Source: an uncultured Rhodospirillaceae bacterium
GTDB taxonomy: Bacteria; Pseudomonadota; Alphaproteobacteria; Rhodospirillales; Rhodospirillaceae
Assembly (NCBI GenBank): GCA_943787205.1
Contig: CALSLN010000011.1
Span: 1 to 64,000 of the forward strand
Direction of reading: 5' to 3'
Length of the DNA: 64,000 nt
Shown here: positions 18,268-28,042 of the stretch, piece after piece
How the letters are laid out: the number at the start of each line of letters is the position of its first letter
How positions within the stretch are numbered: position 1 is the first letter of the stretch
Translations under genes and position numbers: made by a program
Notes under the pieces: generated by a model
What the model was told of the DNA's origin: nothing
Databases searched by the model: none
What the model saw: the letters and a program-made list of their open reading frames with translations, nothing else

Positions 18268-18813
18268 TTAAAGACTTTCAATCACCAGGGAGTTGTTGGT
18301 GTAAACGCAGATGTCTGCAGCAATGCCCATCGCTTTGCGGGCGATTGCTTCGGGGTCCATATCCTCACGGTCAATGAGCGCGCGCGCGGCTGACAGCGCG
18401 TAAGACCCACCAGACCCTATGCCGATTAATCCGTCTTCAGGTTCTAAAACGTCACCTGTCCCGGTTAGCACAAGAGAGGTTTCTTTGTCTGCTACTGCCA
18501 TCATCGCTTCAAGGCGTCTCAGATATCTGTCTGTACGCCAATCTTTAGCCAACTCTACACACGCCCTTGTTAACTGACCGGGGTGTTTCTCGAGCTTGGC
18601 TTCCAATCTTTCAAACAGTGTGAACGCGTCGGCCGTTGCTCCGGCGAACCCAGCGATTACTGCTCCATCAGAAAGTCGACGCACCTTACGCGCGTTAGAT
18701 TTTATGACTTGTTGGCCCAACGTCACCTGTCCGTCTCCGGCAACGATGACAGAATTGCCTTTGCGCACGGATAGAATAGTCGTGCCATGCCAGATGGCAG
18801 CATCAGAAGCCAT
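18268..18813 (-). CDS. hslV: ATP-dependent protease proteolytic subunit HslV (ClpQ)
   Basis: A 181-residue proteasome-like threonine protease. The catalytic Thr is expected at TTILSVRKG after removal of a short propeptide ending in [29 protein letters not shown] and [14 protein letters not shown] are diagnostic. The longer leader before the catalytic threonine is common in alphaproteobacterial HslV. It heads the hslVU operon. Heat induction is likely, but I see no convincing sigma-32 motif in the 67 bp upstream. Confidence 0.96.
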   Translation of the reverse strand: MASDAAIWHGTTILSVRKGNSVIVAGDGQVTLGQQVIKSNARKVRRLSDGAVIAGFAGATADAFTLFERLEAKLEKHPGQLTRACVELAKDWRTDRYLRRLEAMMAVADKETSLVLTGTGDVLEPEDGLIGIGSGGSYALSAARALIDREDMDPEAIARKAMGIAADICVYTNNSLVIESL

Positions 18814-18880
18814 GAAGGTCCCTTTCTAAAAAGTATCGGTGATTTGTGTATTTAAAGGATGGGGTTCTACGATCAAGAGT

Positions 18881-19696
18881 TCAAGTGTCACCAGATAGCA
18901 CCAGGCGTACTGGCGCATGATCAGACGGCGGTGACCAATGCCGGACGGCCGTTAAAACCTCTACATCTTCAATGGCGTTTTTCAATCCGGGGGTTACCCA
19001 AATATGATCAAGGCGCCGGCCCTTGTTCACAGATTCCCAGTCAGCCGCCCTGTAACTCCACCATGTAAAAACAGGATCATCTTCGCCAGAAACTTCTCGC
19101 TGGGCATCAATCCAATTCAAGGACCGTTTGACCCGTTCTAGCGCCGCGATCTCAATTTCTGTGTGAGTGATGATGTTCTTTAGTTTGGTGTGGTCCCAAA
19201 CATCGGCAAGAAGGGGGGCGACATTTAGGTCTCCCGCCAGAATCATAGGGTCACGAAAGCCATACTGCCCTGCAAAGTGGTCCGCGAGAGCGTCGAGATA
19301 GCGGAGCTTGAAATCGAATTTTGGATTAACCCTCCTATCCGGTACATCCCCGCCGGCTGGAACATACAGGCAATGCACGCCAATACCGCTGCCTTCGATC
19401 CGCGCAAAAATGTGACGCGCGTCTTGGCTATCAGCCCAATCAAAGGTTTCAATATCTGTAAGTGGTAGGCGCGATAGGATGGCAACACCGTTATAGCCAG
19501 GCTGTCCATGGATGGCCTGATATTGATATCCCGCCGCTGTAATCTCGTCGACTGGTACTATGTCCGTCTTGGCTTTTAATTCTTGCAAGCAGATCACGTC
19601 AGGTTCCCAGCGATCTATCACCCTAATTAACTGATCCAGGCGTCGACGCACGGAGTTCACATTCCAAGATATGAGGCTGATGGATGTATTCTGCAT
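18881..19696 (-). CDS. xthA: Exodeoxyribonuclease III / AP endonuclease
   Basis: A 271-residue Mg-dependent exonuclease-AP endonuclease of base-excision repair. The motifs are ISWNVNSVRRR, CLQELKAKTD, YNGVAILSR, AGDLNVAP, WWSYRAADW and SDHAPVRLVL with the catalytic His-Asp pair. Length and motifs are those of the XthA family. It lies downstream of the small 42-codon gene and its terminator, so it probably has its own promoter in 19697-19775. Confidence 0.95.
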   Translation of the reverse strand: MQNTSISLISWNVNSVRRRLDQLIRVIDRWEPDVICLQELKAKTDIVPVDEITAAGYQYQAIHGQPGYNGVAILSRLPLTDIETFDWADSQDARHIFARIEGSGIGVHCLYVPAGGDVPDRRVNPKFDFKLRYLDALADHFAGQYGFRDPMILAGDLNVAPLLADVWDHTKLKNIITHTEIEIAALERVKRSLNWIDAQREVSGEDDPVFTWWSYRAADWESVNKGRRLDHIWVTPGLKNAIEDVEVLTAVRHWSPPSDHAPVRLVLSGDT

Positions 19697-19775
19697 GATG
19701 GCGTTATAGGTGTTCTGGAGCAGAAAAGAGAATGCGTTTCAAAGTTTTTGCAGAAAACCGTTCCAAAAATAAAGC

Positions 19776-19806
19776 GACGCCTGACGTTGGGGGAACGTCA
19801 GGCGTC
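19776..19806 (-). terminator. Strong rho-independent terminator
   Basis: A perfect 13-bp stem (GACGCCTGACGTT with AACGTCAGGCGTC) closes a 5-base loop. On the minus strand it is followed by GCTTTATTTTT. It begins 7 bp after the stop of the 42-codon gene and precedes xthA, so it ends the minus-strand transcript of that small gene. It is the strongest terminator I can see in the window. Confidence 0.88.
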
Positions 19807-19812
19807 TGTTCT

Positions 19813-19941
19813 TTATGCCGGACCGGCAGGGGAAACCGGTGACCCGACCCGCCGCCAACCGTTGCAGTTGCGGCGATCATGAACATAAGTATGGGGTCGC
19901 AACGGGGTGATTTCAAAGTGCCGAACCTGCATATCAGCCAT
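19813..19941 (-). CDS. Small 42-residue protein of unknown function
   Basis: A short frame from ATG 19941 to TAA 19813. The product starts MADMQVRHFEITPLRPHTYV and continues HDRRNCNGWRRVGSP and VSPAGPA. It is basic, with single Cys, Trp and Tyr residues, and has no membrane segment. Support comes from the strong terminator 7 bp after the stop, a weak purine stretch (GCGGGA) before the ATG, and a -10-like CATAAT (minus strand, 19974-19979). It fills a gap of about 375 bp between lolA and xthA that is otherwise empty. I do not recognise a family. Alternatively the transcript is a small RNA and the frame is incidental. Confidence 0.55.
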   Translation of the reverse strand: MADMQVRHFEITPLRPHTYVHDRRNCNGWRRVGSPVSPAGPA

Positions 19942-19996
19942 GAAGATCCCGCTCGGTAAAGTTGTATGAAGATATTATGCTATTTTTACACGGGTT

Positions 19997-20013
19997 TAGG
20001 GCCCACTGCCCTA
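19997..20013 (-). terminator. Weak hairpin downstream of lolA
   Basis: TAGGGC and GCCCTA form a perfect 6-bp stem with a 5-base loop, about 60 bp past the lolA stop. No T-run follows on the minus strand, so it would at best be a weak or Rho-assisted end for the ftsK-lolA transcript. Confidence 0.3.
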
Positions 20014-20072
20014 TGACTAATAGGGGTAAAATTTATTTTCTGGGAACCTAAATGCTGGTCTTTTGCGTAGCC

Positions 20073-20705
20073 CTAGTCATCGTCAAAGACATCATCTTCT
20101 TCATAAATGAAAAGGGTCGAGTCGAGGACTAAATCGGTTTGGGTCTCAAAAAGAGTGACAGTGATTTCCTGGCTTTGAGCGTCTTTGACTCGCCACTGAC
20201 GCAACTCGAAAGGTCCTTCAGAGAATACAAATGTCAGCTCACCTGACGTCGCACCGCCACTCTGGGATGCAGTAATTTCAATAACACCGGGTTGCCGGAC
20301 GATTTCTTTTACAGTCACACCGTCGTCGGAAAACGACCACTCGGGCTCAAGTAAAAAAGCCGCTGGTGTGTCGTTAATGTCTAAGTAGCTTGGTTCTCCG
20401 AGTTCTAAGTCCACATAGATTACGTAGGAGCCATCCGCGACGATAAGAACCGGTGTCGGCGGATCGTAAGCGAGGCGCATTTTCCCAGGGCGGTCGACAT
20501 AGAGGTCTCCCTCCGCGACACCCCCGCGGCCATCAACCTGAAGAAACCGTGCTTGCAACGTATCAATGGCGTTGAGGTAGGAGGACGCTTGTTCGAGTAA
20601 CGCTGCATCGGATTCCGATACCGCATCTGCTGCTACAGACCCACTTAATCCGATAACTGCGGCTAAGACCGTTAGAAACGTTTTCATACTGTGCATGATG
20701 GCCAA
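20073..20705 (-). CDS. lolA: Outer-membrane lipoprotein carrier protein LolA
   Basis: A periplasmic chaperone of about 205-210 residues that ferries lipoproteins from LolCDE to the outer membrane. A signal peptide (MKTFLTVLAAVIGLSGSVAADA) is followed by the LolA domain: YLNAIDTLQARFLQVDGRGG, GDLYVDRPGKMRLAYDPP, LIVADGSYVIYVD. The C-terminus is acidic (EEDDVFDDD). Three in-frame ATGs exist (20705, 20696, 20687). 20687, which starts directly at MKTF, gives the most typical signal peptide. Downstream of ftsK, as in many alphaproteobacteria. Confidence 0.93.
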   Translation of the reverse strand: MAIMHSMKTFLTVLAAVIGLSGSVAADAVSESDAALLEQASSYLNAIDTLQARFLQVDGRGGVAEGDLYVDRPGKMRLAYDPPTPVLIVADGSYVIYVDLELGEPSYLDINDTPAAFLLEPEWSFSDDGVTVKEIVRQPGVIEITASQSGGATSGELTFVFSEGPFELRQWRVKDAQSQEITVTLFETQTDLVLDSTLFIYEEDDVFDDD

Positions 20706-20745
20706 AGCTTATGGCCGGAATGCGGCAAAGACACAAGGTCCTGCC

Positions 20746-23199
20746 TCAACGCATCTCTGTCATTTCGGGAAGCAAGACTTCACGTTTGCCTACATGATTC
20801 GGCTTTCCGATCATGCCTTGTGCTTCCATATCTTCAATAATCCGTGCGGCCCGATTATAGCCAATCTGAAGGTGCCGCTGAACAAAACTAGTCGATGCTT
20901 TGCGCTCGCGAGCGACTAAAGCTACAGCCTGATCAAAAAGACTGTCGCCCGTATCGGTGTTGCCACCGGTTCCACCCGTAAAGCCCGGTACGTCGGATAC
21001 ATCTGCAGCTTCTTCATCGGTTACGGCTTCTAAGTACGATGGCTGCCCTTGGTCTTTAAGATGCGTAACAATCTCTTCAACTTCTTCATCAGTTACGAAG
21101 GGTCCGTGGACGCGTGTCACACGCCCGCCGGCAGCCATGTACAACATGTCGCCTTGTCCAAGCAGTTGCTCGGCGCCTTGTTCGCCTAGGATGGTGCGGC
21201 TGTCGATTTTAGAAGTCACTTGGAATGAAATCCGTGTGGGGAAGTTTGCCTTAATGGTGCCGGTGATGACGTCCACGGACGGGCGCTGAGTCGCCATAAT
21301 CACATGAATTCCAGCGGCTCGTGCCATTTGTGCCAACCGTTGAACTGCAGCCTCAACGTCTTTGCCGGCAACGAGCATGAGATCAGCCATTTCATCGATG
21401 ACAACGACGATGTACGGCAGTGGCGTTAGATCCAATCCCTGTTCTTCGTAAGTCGGTTTCCCCGTGTCCGGATCAAAACCAGTTTGAACAGTCTTCGTTA
21501 GTATTTTTCCGTTCTTAGACGCCTCTTTAAGGCGTTGATTGTAGCCCGCAATATTACGCACACTTAACTGGCTCATTGCGCGATACCGGTCTTCCATTTC
21601 GCGCACGACCCATTTCAAAGCGACAACGGCTTTGCCAGGTTCTGTAACAACGGGTGATAGCAAATGCGGAATGCCATCATAGACTGACAGTTCCAACATT
21701 TTCGGATCGATCATCAAGATGCGAACGTCGTCCGGTGTGTGTCGGTACAACAACGACATGATCATTGTATTGATAGCGACCGATTTACCTGAGCCAGTCG
21801 TACCCGCAATTAGCAAGTGAGGCATCCGCGCAAGGTCTGCATATACTGGTGCGCCGCCGATATCTTTACCGAGGGCTAGAGTGAGCTTACCGTCAAATTT
21901 GTCGCATGCTTCTGATGACAGCATCTCCCGGAAAAATACGGTTTCACGCCGTTCATTTGGAAGTTCAATACCGATAACACTGCGCCCTGGAACAACGGCA
22001 ATGCGCACAGCAACGGCGCTCATTGAACGTGCAATGTCGTCTGCTAAAGAAACAACTCGCGCTGTCTTTGTGCCTGGGGCTGGCTCAAGTTCATAGAGAG
22101 TTACGACAGGGCCCGGGCGAACTTTGATGATCTCACCTTTAACGCCAAAATCTTGAAGCACACCTTCAAGCATCTTAGCGTTGCCTTCGAGTGCCTGAGT
22201 ATCAACCTGAGTGTTTGTTTGGACGCGAGGCATACTCAGAATATCCAACGGGGGAAGCTCGAAGCCTTCTGGTGTTGCCGGTAAGAGGGACCCCTGGCGG
22301 GCTGCCAACTCTTTCTTGGAGGGCTTAGTTGCCTGTTTTCGTGCGACGACAATATCGGCGTCACGGGATGGGGCAATCGCTGGTGCTTCAAAGGCGTCTT
22401 CCGCGTCATCCAGCTCACCTATTTCGAATTCGTCTTCTTCGAGTTTTGGTTCAACGCGTTCTCTACGCTGTGTTGGTGCTTTAACTTCTTTTCTATTGGC
22501 GCGCGCTGCTTTGCGTTCACCGTGCTCATCGCGAACACGTCCAACAATCTCTTTGAGCCAAAACGTGGAGCGTATCGTCTCGCGCTGTACCCACAAAAGG
22601 ACGGTGCCATAGGTTGATACGGGTACGGCCGTAATCCAGTGACTTAAAGTTATGCCGCCGAATAATCCAACGAGCATAGCTAGCCAACGAAGGCTTTCGA
22701 CATCTCCAATGCCGCTGAGGGACATGGCGAATAAATCAATAAGTATATGTCCGGAAAAACCGCCCAAACCAGCAGGCAATGTCCATTCAGTTGGTTGAGA
22801 AAATCCAGAAAGACCGATTGATAACAAAAGCGCTGCGGCTGGAATTGACACGGTGCGCAACCATAGCCACGACACCGTCTCTGCGCGCATCACGCGCACA
22901 CCCCATGCGGCAACGATGAAAAGCGGCACGACCACTGCCAAACCGAGGGCTTGCAACATTGCATCAGCAAAAATAGCGCCAGGTGCTGCGAGCCAATTTT
23001 GAACCGCTGAGTCTGTCGCTGTATTGAGAGACGGGTCGCTAGAAGAATATGTTATCAGAGCAATGATAGCGGCGAGCCCGATGCTCAAGATGCCAAGTCC
23101 TGCAACAGCCCAAAGCGCGCGCTTCAAAGCGGTGACCATCGATGGTGGTAAAAATGGCCCTGTTTCGACTTGTTTTGCTGACGTTGCCATGACGCTCAT
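20746..23199 (-). CDS. ftsK: DNA translocase FtsK
   Basis: An 817-residue septal DNA pump that coordinates chromosome segregation with division. Four hydrophobic segments lie in the first 180 residues. A charged linker (about 190-290) follows, then the motor domain with Walker [14 protein letters not shown], Walker [14 protein letters not shown] and the [17 protein letters not shown] segment. The C-terminal gamma winged-helix domain ([20 protein letters not shown]), which reads KOPS polarity sequences, is present. It overlaps the dapC-like gene by 4 bp (ATGA) and precedes lolA, forming one operon. Confidence 0.96.
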   Translation of the reverse strand: MSVMATSAKQVETGPFLPPSMVTALKRALWAVAGLGILSIGLAAIIALITYSSSDPSLNTATDSAVQNWLAAPGAIFADAMLQALGLAVVVPLFIVAAWGVRVMRAETVSWLWLRTVSIPAAALLLSIGLSGFSQPTEWTLPAGLGGFSGHILIDLFAMSLSGIGDVESLRWLAMLVGLFGGITLSHWITAVPVSTYGTVLLWVQRETIRSTFWLKEIVGRVRDEHGERKAARANRKEVKAPTQRRERVEPKLEEDEFEIGELDDAEDAFEAPAIAPSRDADIVVARKQATKPSKKELAARQGSLLPATPEGFELPPLDILSMPRVQTNTQVDTQALEGNAKMLEGVLQDFGVKGEIIKVRPGPVVTLYELEPAPGTKTARVVSLADDIARSMSAVAVRIAVVPGRSVIGIELPNERRETVFFREMLSSEACDKFDGKLTLALGKDIGGAPVYADLARMPHLLIAGTTGSGKSVAINTMIMSLLYRHTPDDVRILMIDPKMLELSVYDGIPHLLSPVVTEPGKAVVALKWVVREMEDRYRAMSQLSVRNIAGYNQRLKEASKNGKILTKTVQTGFDPDTGKPTYEEQGLDLTPLPYIVVVIDEMADLMLVAGKDVEAAVQRLAQMARAAGIHVIMATQRPSVDVITGTIKANFPTRISFQVTSKIDSRTILGEQGAEQLLGQGDMLYMAAGGRVTRVHGPFVTDEEVEEIVTHLKDQGQPSYLEAVTDEEAADVSDVPGFTGGTGGNTDTGDSLFDQAVALVARERKASTSFVQRHLQIGYNRAARIIEDMEAQGMIGKPNHVGKREVLLPEMTEMR

Positions 23200-24399
23200 A
23201 CCTCTTTGGATAAAATTTCAAACATGCGGGCTAACCCACTTGCGGTTGTCGCTCGGTCATGGACCAATGCGACGCGAATATATCGATCACCCGGACTCAC
23301 GCCGTCTGTTCCTGGCCGACTTAAATAGGCGCCCGGCAAAACTTTTATGCCGCCGTCCCGCCATAGGGATTTAGTTGCATCGCGGCTGTCTCCAACATCA
23401 AGCCACAGGAAAAACCCACCAGCTGGTTTGGAAAAGCCAAAGCGGGTTCCGAATATTTCTTCTGCGTCTTCAAATTTTTGACGATAGAGCGAACGGTTTT
23501 CATCGACGTGACTTTCATCACGCCATAACGCTGTTGCAGCGGCCATAACCGGCAAGGGTTGAACGGCACTGGCATGAGACCGAAGACGTTGAAACTTCTC
23601 TATGAGCTCTGGATCACCAGCGACAAAACCGGCCCGTAAGCCCGGCGCGCTTGATCTCTTCGAAAGAGAATTGAAAACTAGGACGTTACTCAGTCCGCGC
23701 CCGATATCATCGCAAGCTGCGAGTAACCCTGGTGGTGGATCGGCACTATAAATTTCTGAATAGCATTCGTCGCCAACAAGCACGAAATCATGTTTGCGCG
23801 CTAACGTAATAGCGGCCTTGAGTTGGTCGAGTGTTGCGACTGAACCTTGCGGATTTGCGGGGCTGCATAAGTAAGCAAGCGCCGTGCGGTCAAGGAGTTC
23901 AGGTTCTAGTTTAGAGAAGTCTGGAATAAATCCATTTTCGTTCGTCGCTGGGACAAATATTGGATCTGCCCCTGCCATGACCGCTGACCCTAAATAGACT
24001 TGATAGAATGGGTTGGGCATCAGAACGGCAGGTATCTGACCGTTCTTCAAAGGCGGCACGACAAGCTCGCCCGCCATAAACAAGGCTTCGCGTGTTCCGG
24101 CGACAGGGAGAATATGAATGTCCGGTTCGATTAAGTCGGCTGATAGACCATAACGGCGGCCCAGCCAATCTGCGACGGCCCGCGCGGTAGGATGGCGTTC
24201 CGCCTGTTGGTGGGTATTTATTCCACTCTTTGGCGTGGCGGGCTAATTCAACGGTGATGAGGTCTGGGGCGGCGTGTTGAGGTTCTCCGATGGACATGGC
24301 AATCGGATCGACGCCTTCTGGCGGGGAAATGTCCGCCAAAAGTGCGCTTAAACGCTGAAATGGATAGTCAGTCAGCCCGTCAAGGCGGCTGTTATACAT
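23196..24399 (-). pseudogene. Succinyldiaminopimelate/aspartate-type aminotransferase (dapC-like), frame broken by +1 indel
   Basis: A fold-type I PLP aminotransferase read in two frames. From ATG 24399 (MYNSRLDGLTDYPFQRLSAL, SIGEPQH, KYPPTGGTPSYRA) the frame runs to about 24181. The rest (AVADWLGRRYGLS, then PNPFYQVYLGSAV, LCSPANPQGSVATL, the PLP-lysine region FNSLSKRSSAPGLR and ALVHDRATTASGLARM) is in another frame. Removing one C of CCC 24179-24181 rejoins a complete protein of about 400 residues, so nothing else is missing. A GAGGGA ribosome site precedes the start. It resembles DapC, which would complement dapB later in the window, but aspartate or other substrates are possible. Sequencing error or recent inactivation are both possible. 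Confidence 0.85.
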
Positions 24400-24723
24400 C
24401 CGTACCGTTGTCCCTCTTTGCCCTGGTTAGAGTCATTTAAGCAATGTCTCCCGCCAGTGCGTCCCGTATCGCACCAAGCTGCCGTAAACTTGGCAGTATC
24501 CCTCACATCTGCAGGGTCGCCTGCAAAGGTAAACGGGGCGTTAACAAAAGGCATTTTATTGTTAAGAGTCAGTCTGTTGAGCCTAATTTCTCAACATAGC
24601 TCTTAAATATAATGCTGATCGCTGGTGGTTAGGCCATGAAAATGGTCGAACCCGCCAAAAAGCCCAGCAAATAAGCCATTTTTGCTATACATCTGACGCA
24701 ACGAAAGATGTCATCCAAAGGGT

Positions 24724-25642
24724 ATGGGCCCAGGAACGTTAGATATGATCGCTAATAGAGCACGGCTAAAACGCATCAAGATGGCAACGCTGGGCGCGCC
24801 AAACGTGGACGATGTGGAATCCTGGTATAGCGCATGGCTGGATTACGTCGTCGTCGAACGCGGCTCAATTTCCACTAAAATGGCAGTATCCTGGGGCCTA
24901 GCGGCCAGCGCTGGTCGTCGATTTGTTATCCTGGGCCCGGAAAGTGGCGAAGATGTTCATATTCGCGCCGTTGAGATCGACCCTGTACCAGACTTTAACA
25001 CGTTAACCACATGGGGATGGGCCGCCGTGGAAATTACGGTTGCCGACGTTGATGAGGTGATGAGAAAGCTGGAGGGGTCACCCTTCAAAATTTTGGGTTT
25101 ACCCCGGGAATTGACGTCAGCCTCTTCTATTCGTGCGATGCAGGTGCTTGGGCCGGCAGATGAAGTGATTTATCTGACAGGTAATGTGGGAGACCGGGTT
25201 TCTTCAAACCACCCTGAGCCTAAAGCTCTGATAGACCGCATATTCATCATGGTCTTAGCCGGGCCAGACCGCCCAGCCTTAAAGAAATTCTATCACGAGA
25301 CATTTGGTCTTTCTGATCAGGGCGATTACGCGTTTCCGGTACAGGTGTTGTCAGACGCCCAAGGCCGGCCTCTAGACCATAAATTCGACTTATCCGTTCT
25401 GGTGGCGTCGGAGCGGGGCAACAAACTCGAATTAGACCAATATGATGCACCCGCTGGCGCACGTCCCTGGACCCGCGAACCAACTTTCACCTGGCGTGGC
25501 GATGACGACATTCGAGGCTGACTCTTTGGATGGTTTGTCTGTCGACTTCATAGCCCCTCCATCTGCTCTTTATGAGGGTTATCTTTCTGCAACGTTTATC
25601 GGCCCAGCCGGCGAACGCACGGAACTGGTCGCGAAAACATAG
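24724..25642 (+). pseudogene. VOC/glyoxalase-fold protein, frame broken near its 3' end
   Basis: A product of about 305 residues with two betaalphabetabetabeta (VOC) modules: MATLGAPNVDDVESWYSAWL with GWAAVEITVADVDEVMRKL, then FIMVLAGPDRPALKKFYHET. The first frame ends at 25521 after WTREPTFTW, but the adjacent frame continues naturally as LSPGVAMTTFEADSLDGLSV and FIGPAGERTELV to a stop at 25642. Dropping one base around 25474-25478 joins them. The metal ligands are not clear and I cannot name a substrate. It opens an accessory block transcribed with the following NAD(P)-binding gene 14 bp downstream. Confidence 0.7.
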
Positions 25643-25655
25643 GAATTCAGGGTTT

Positions 25656-26305
25656 ATGACAGACTCACACGCAAAGAATATTTTGGTTTTTGGCTCCACG
25701 GGGGGGACCGGGAAAGCGTTTGTCGAACAGGCCCTGGCTCATGGCCACAAGGTGACAGCGTTTCTTCGTGACCGATCAAAACTCTCCTTCGATGACCCTA
25801 ACTTAAAAATTGTCGATGGGGATTTGTTTGATGAAGCCTCTGTCAAAAGCGCTGTGACGTCGGACTTCGACGCCGTGTTCACGGCATACGGGTTTTCTAA
25901 TAAGGAACCTGACAACAAGCATGAACGGGTTACGCAGGCAGTCGTTCAAGGCATGGCAGCAGCGGGGGTTTCTCGCGTGGTCGTTGTGAGTTCCATGGGG
26001 GCGTCAGAGAGCGCAGGCATAGGCCCGTTTTGGGTACGGTTTGTGGCCAAGGTCATTCTCAAGCACATCATTCCAGACAAAACGCTACAGGAATCTGTAC
26101 TGACAGCATCTGACCTGGAGTGGACGGTTCTCCGCCCACACATGTTGGTCAGTAAACCAGCAATCGGGCGTTACACCGTTTGGGAAGGTCAAAAGCCTCC
26201 CAATAAAGTCGCATGGAAAGTCCGCGTGCTGACGTTGCAGCGGAAGGTCTCCGCTGTATCGAAAGTGGCGACTACGCCCATAAGGCGATGCAGATTTCAT
26301 CGTAA
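25656..26305 (+). CDS. NAD(P)H-binding (NmrA/SDR-atypical) protein, frame lost near the C-terminus
   Basis: An atypical short-chain dehydrogenase. The N-terminal dinucleotide motif is VFGSTGGTGKAF, VVVVSSMGA follows, and WTVLRPHML is typical of the NmrA/NAD(P)-binding_10 group. The frame as read runs on to 26321 with an unnatural tail. Restoring one base at about 26220-26223 gives the normal ending PRADVAAEGLRCIESGDYAH, KAMQISS, stop 26305. The listed span is the restored gene. ATG 25656 (MTDSHAKNILVFG) is the family-like start. The substrate is unknown. Confidence 0.75.
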
Positions 26306-26442
26306 CAGGCATATCAATTGAACGTGCTTTTATGGGTTACACCGTGAACAATTTTGATTTAGGTCATCCCAAAGACAGTGTTACGGGGGCGTAGTCTGAC
26401 AAATAAGTAAAACGTACAAATAAGAAACCACAGGAGACACGC

Positions 26443-26808
26443 ATGATTGCGCTACCGGGCCTTTTTGGAGCTGCAGAAAAAGTTTGGATCCCGAAAGGGC
26501 GCCCATCCCCCTTTCACGATGGCCCAACCAATGACCAGCTTCTGTCTATGGTTATGGCATTGACCGTCGAGGTTTCTGTCTTGCGCGAGCGCCTCGATAC
26601 GCATGAGCGCGTGTCCGAAACAAAAGGTGGTTTTGGAACGGCTGACGTCGAAGCATATAATGCAGATAATGATGCCAACGCAGCGCGCTCTAGTCTGCGC
26701 AGTCGCCTCATGCACAAAGTTTTTTCGAATTCTGCGGCAAGAAACTGCCGGCTTGAAACCGACGACGAAGATTACGATAAGATTATGAAAGAATTTGACG
26801 ACGTTTAA
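26443..26808 (+). CDS. Unknown small protein upstream of a methyltransferase
   Basis: A 121-residue hydrophilic protein without signal or membrane segments. The middle (TNDQLLSMVMALTVEVSVLRERLDTHERV, about residues 30-58) is a predicted coiled-coil helix. The C-terminus is acidic (DDEDYDKIMKEFDDV). A good AGGAG ribosome site precedes ATG 26443. The stretch between 26720 and 26758 reads more like a natural amphipathic helix (FRILRQETAGLK) in the next frame, hinting at two compensating one-base errors in the T-run at 26720-26725 and AAA 26756-26758. I recognise no family. It lies 65 bp before the methyltransferase gene. Confidence 0.65.
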   Translation: MIALPGLFGAAEKVWIPKGRPSPFHDGPTNDQLLSMVMALTVEVSVLRERLDTHERVSETKGGFGTADVEAYNADNDANAARSSLRSRLMHKVFSNSAARNCRLETDDEDYDKIMKEFDDV

Positions 26809-26873
26809 TTCAATCTTTTTATCGCACTGCATTTTTTTCTATTGCACCGCTTTTTTAAGTGAAGGAAAATTCC

Positions 26874-28023
26874 ATGGACGCCCATCGCCCCCATCCAATG
26901 ATGCCCGAATCAAATCATGATGAGATTGCTGAGCAACTCGCAATCGTTGATATGAAAATGTTCATGGCAACCAAACTTGATTCAGGTCAGCGAACACTAT
27001 TGGAGAATAAAGTTCTTCCTGAGTTCAAGAAAAAGCATGGTCGGGAACCCCGCAACCATCAGGAACTGCGGAAAGAGATGGAGCCAGAAACAGCGTATCA
27101 AGCGTATCTGACCATGTGCTCGACAGCGCAGGATATGATGTGGGATGCGGTTGGCACCTGTTGTTGATCGTCAGATCGATGAATTGATGGATCTTGCTGA
27201 GATTGAAAATCCAAAAGGGTCTGTGCGCGTAAACCCAGACTTAGAAGTGCCACGTTATATTTCGGCGCAAGACATTCACCGTATGCCCGGCAACTACCAT
27301 GGCACGTACGGCGAGCGCGATGTCCGCCAAGGGGCGGTATTTGATCGCGGCGCAGTCGTTTATCAAATGGGCCGCAACGGCGGTTACATGAATGATATTC
27401 GCGGCCATACCATCATTTCGCACTTTTTCTCTCGCTGGCCTGAAGGAAAGCCTCTTCGTATTTTGGATATGGGATGCACGGTCGGTCATTCCACGCTTGC
27501 GATCGCTAGTTATTTTCCAGAAGCAGAAACACACGCGCTCGATGTTGGTGCTGGAATGATGCGCTATGCCCATGCCCGGGCTGAGCGCCTGAACATCCCT
27601 GTGCACTTTTCACAACAGAATGCGGAATGTACAGATTTTGAAGACGAGAGTTTCGACCTCATTACGTCGAGCGCTATGTTGCATGAGACTTCAGGCAAAG
27701 CGCTGCCGAACATTTTTAAAGAATGCCATCGCTTGCTGAAGCCGGGTGGTGTCATGGCGCATTTGGAAGTTCCAGGGCGCTATGATGAAATGGATACCTG
27801 GAGCAGAATCCGTGGTGACTATGAAATCCAGTACAACTACGAGCCATTCTGGAAGGGTGCGATAACGGCTGACTTCGATAAGCTTTGCAAAGATGCGGGC
27901 TTCAACGATATCGCGGTCGGTTATCAGGATGCGACTGTAAAAGCGGAACGGGGTAACACCCAATTTGGCGGACCATCGAAAGGTGTCCACCGGTCTTGGC
28001 TAATGATCTCTGGGGTGAAGTAG
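26874..28023 (+). pseudogene. Class I SAM-dependent methyltransferase with helical N-terminal domain, frame broken by +1 indel
   Basis: The first frame (from ATG 26874, with AGGAAAA ribosome site) encodes about 95 helical residues ending MCSTAQDMMWDAVGT and stops at 27167. The next frame continues VVDRQIDELMDLAEIEN into a methyltransferase domain: motif I LRILDMGCTVGHSTLAIA, acidic motif II ETHALDVGAGMM, and FDLITSSAMLHETSG with CHRLLKPGGVMAHLEV. Dropping one base at 27157-27160 joins them into a product of about 382 residues. The substrate is unknown. It is convergent with the SDR-DoxX gene. Confidence 0.78.
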
Positions 28024-28042
28024 GCGGGCTTAACGCCGACTT
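28018..28042. terminator. Candidate shared hairpin at convergent gene ends
   Basis: AAGTAGGCG and CGCCGACTT pair with one mismatch around a 7-base loop. The stem covers the stop of the methyltransferase gene and of the converging SDR-DoxX gene. There is no T-run, so this is a weak call. Confidence 0.3.

Noticed and set aside
19704-19916. A 70-codon minus-strand frame in the lolA-xthA gap
   Set aside because: It reads through both arms of the strong terminator and overlaps the 42-codon frame, which fits the terminator position better.
24634-24672. A 12-codon frame (MKMVEPAKKPSK) upstream of the VOC gene, as a leader peptide
   Set aside because: There is no clear ribosome site, no following attenuator hairpin and no regulatory codon run; it is too short to support.
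24400-24723. A 60-codon minus-strand frame (24372-24554) upstream of the dapC-like gene
   Set aside because: It overlaps the dapC-like start, has no family resemblance and no ribosome site; the gap is better read as promoter region. I see no other gene in these 320 bases.
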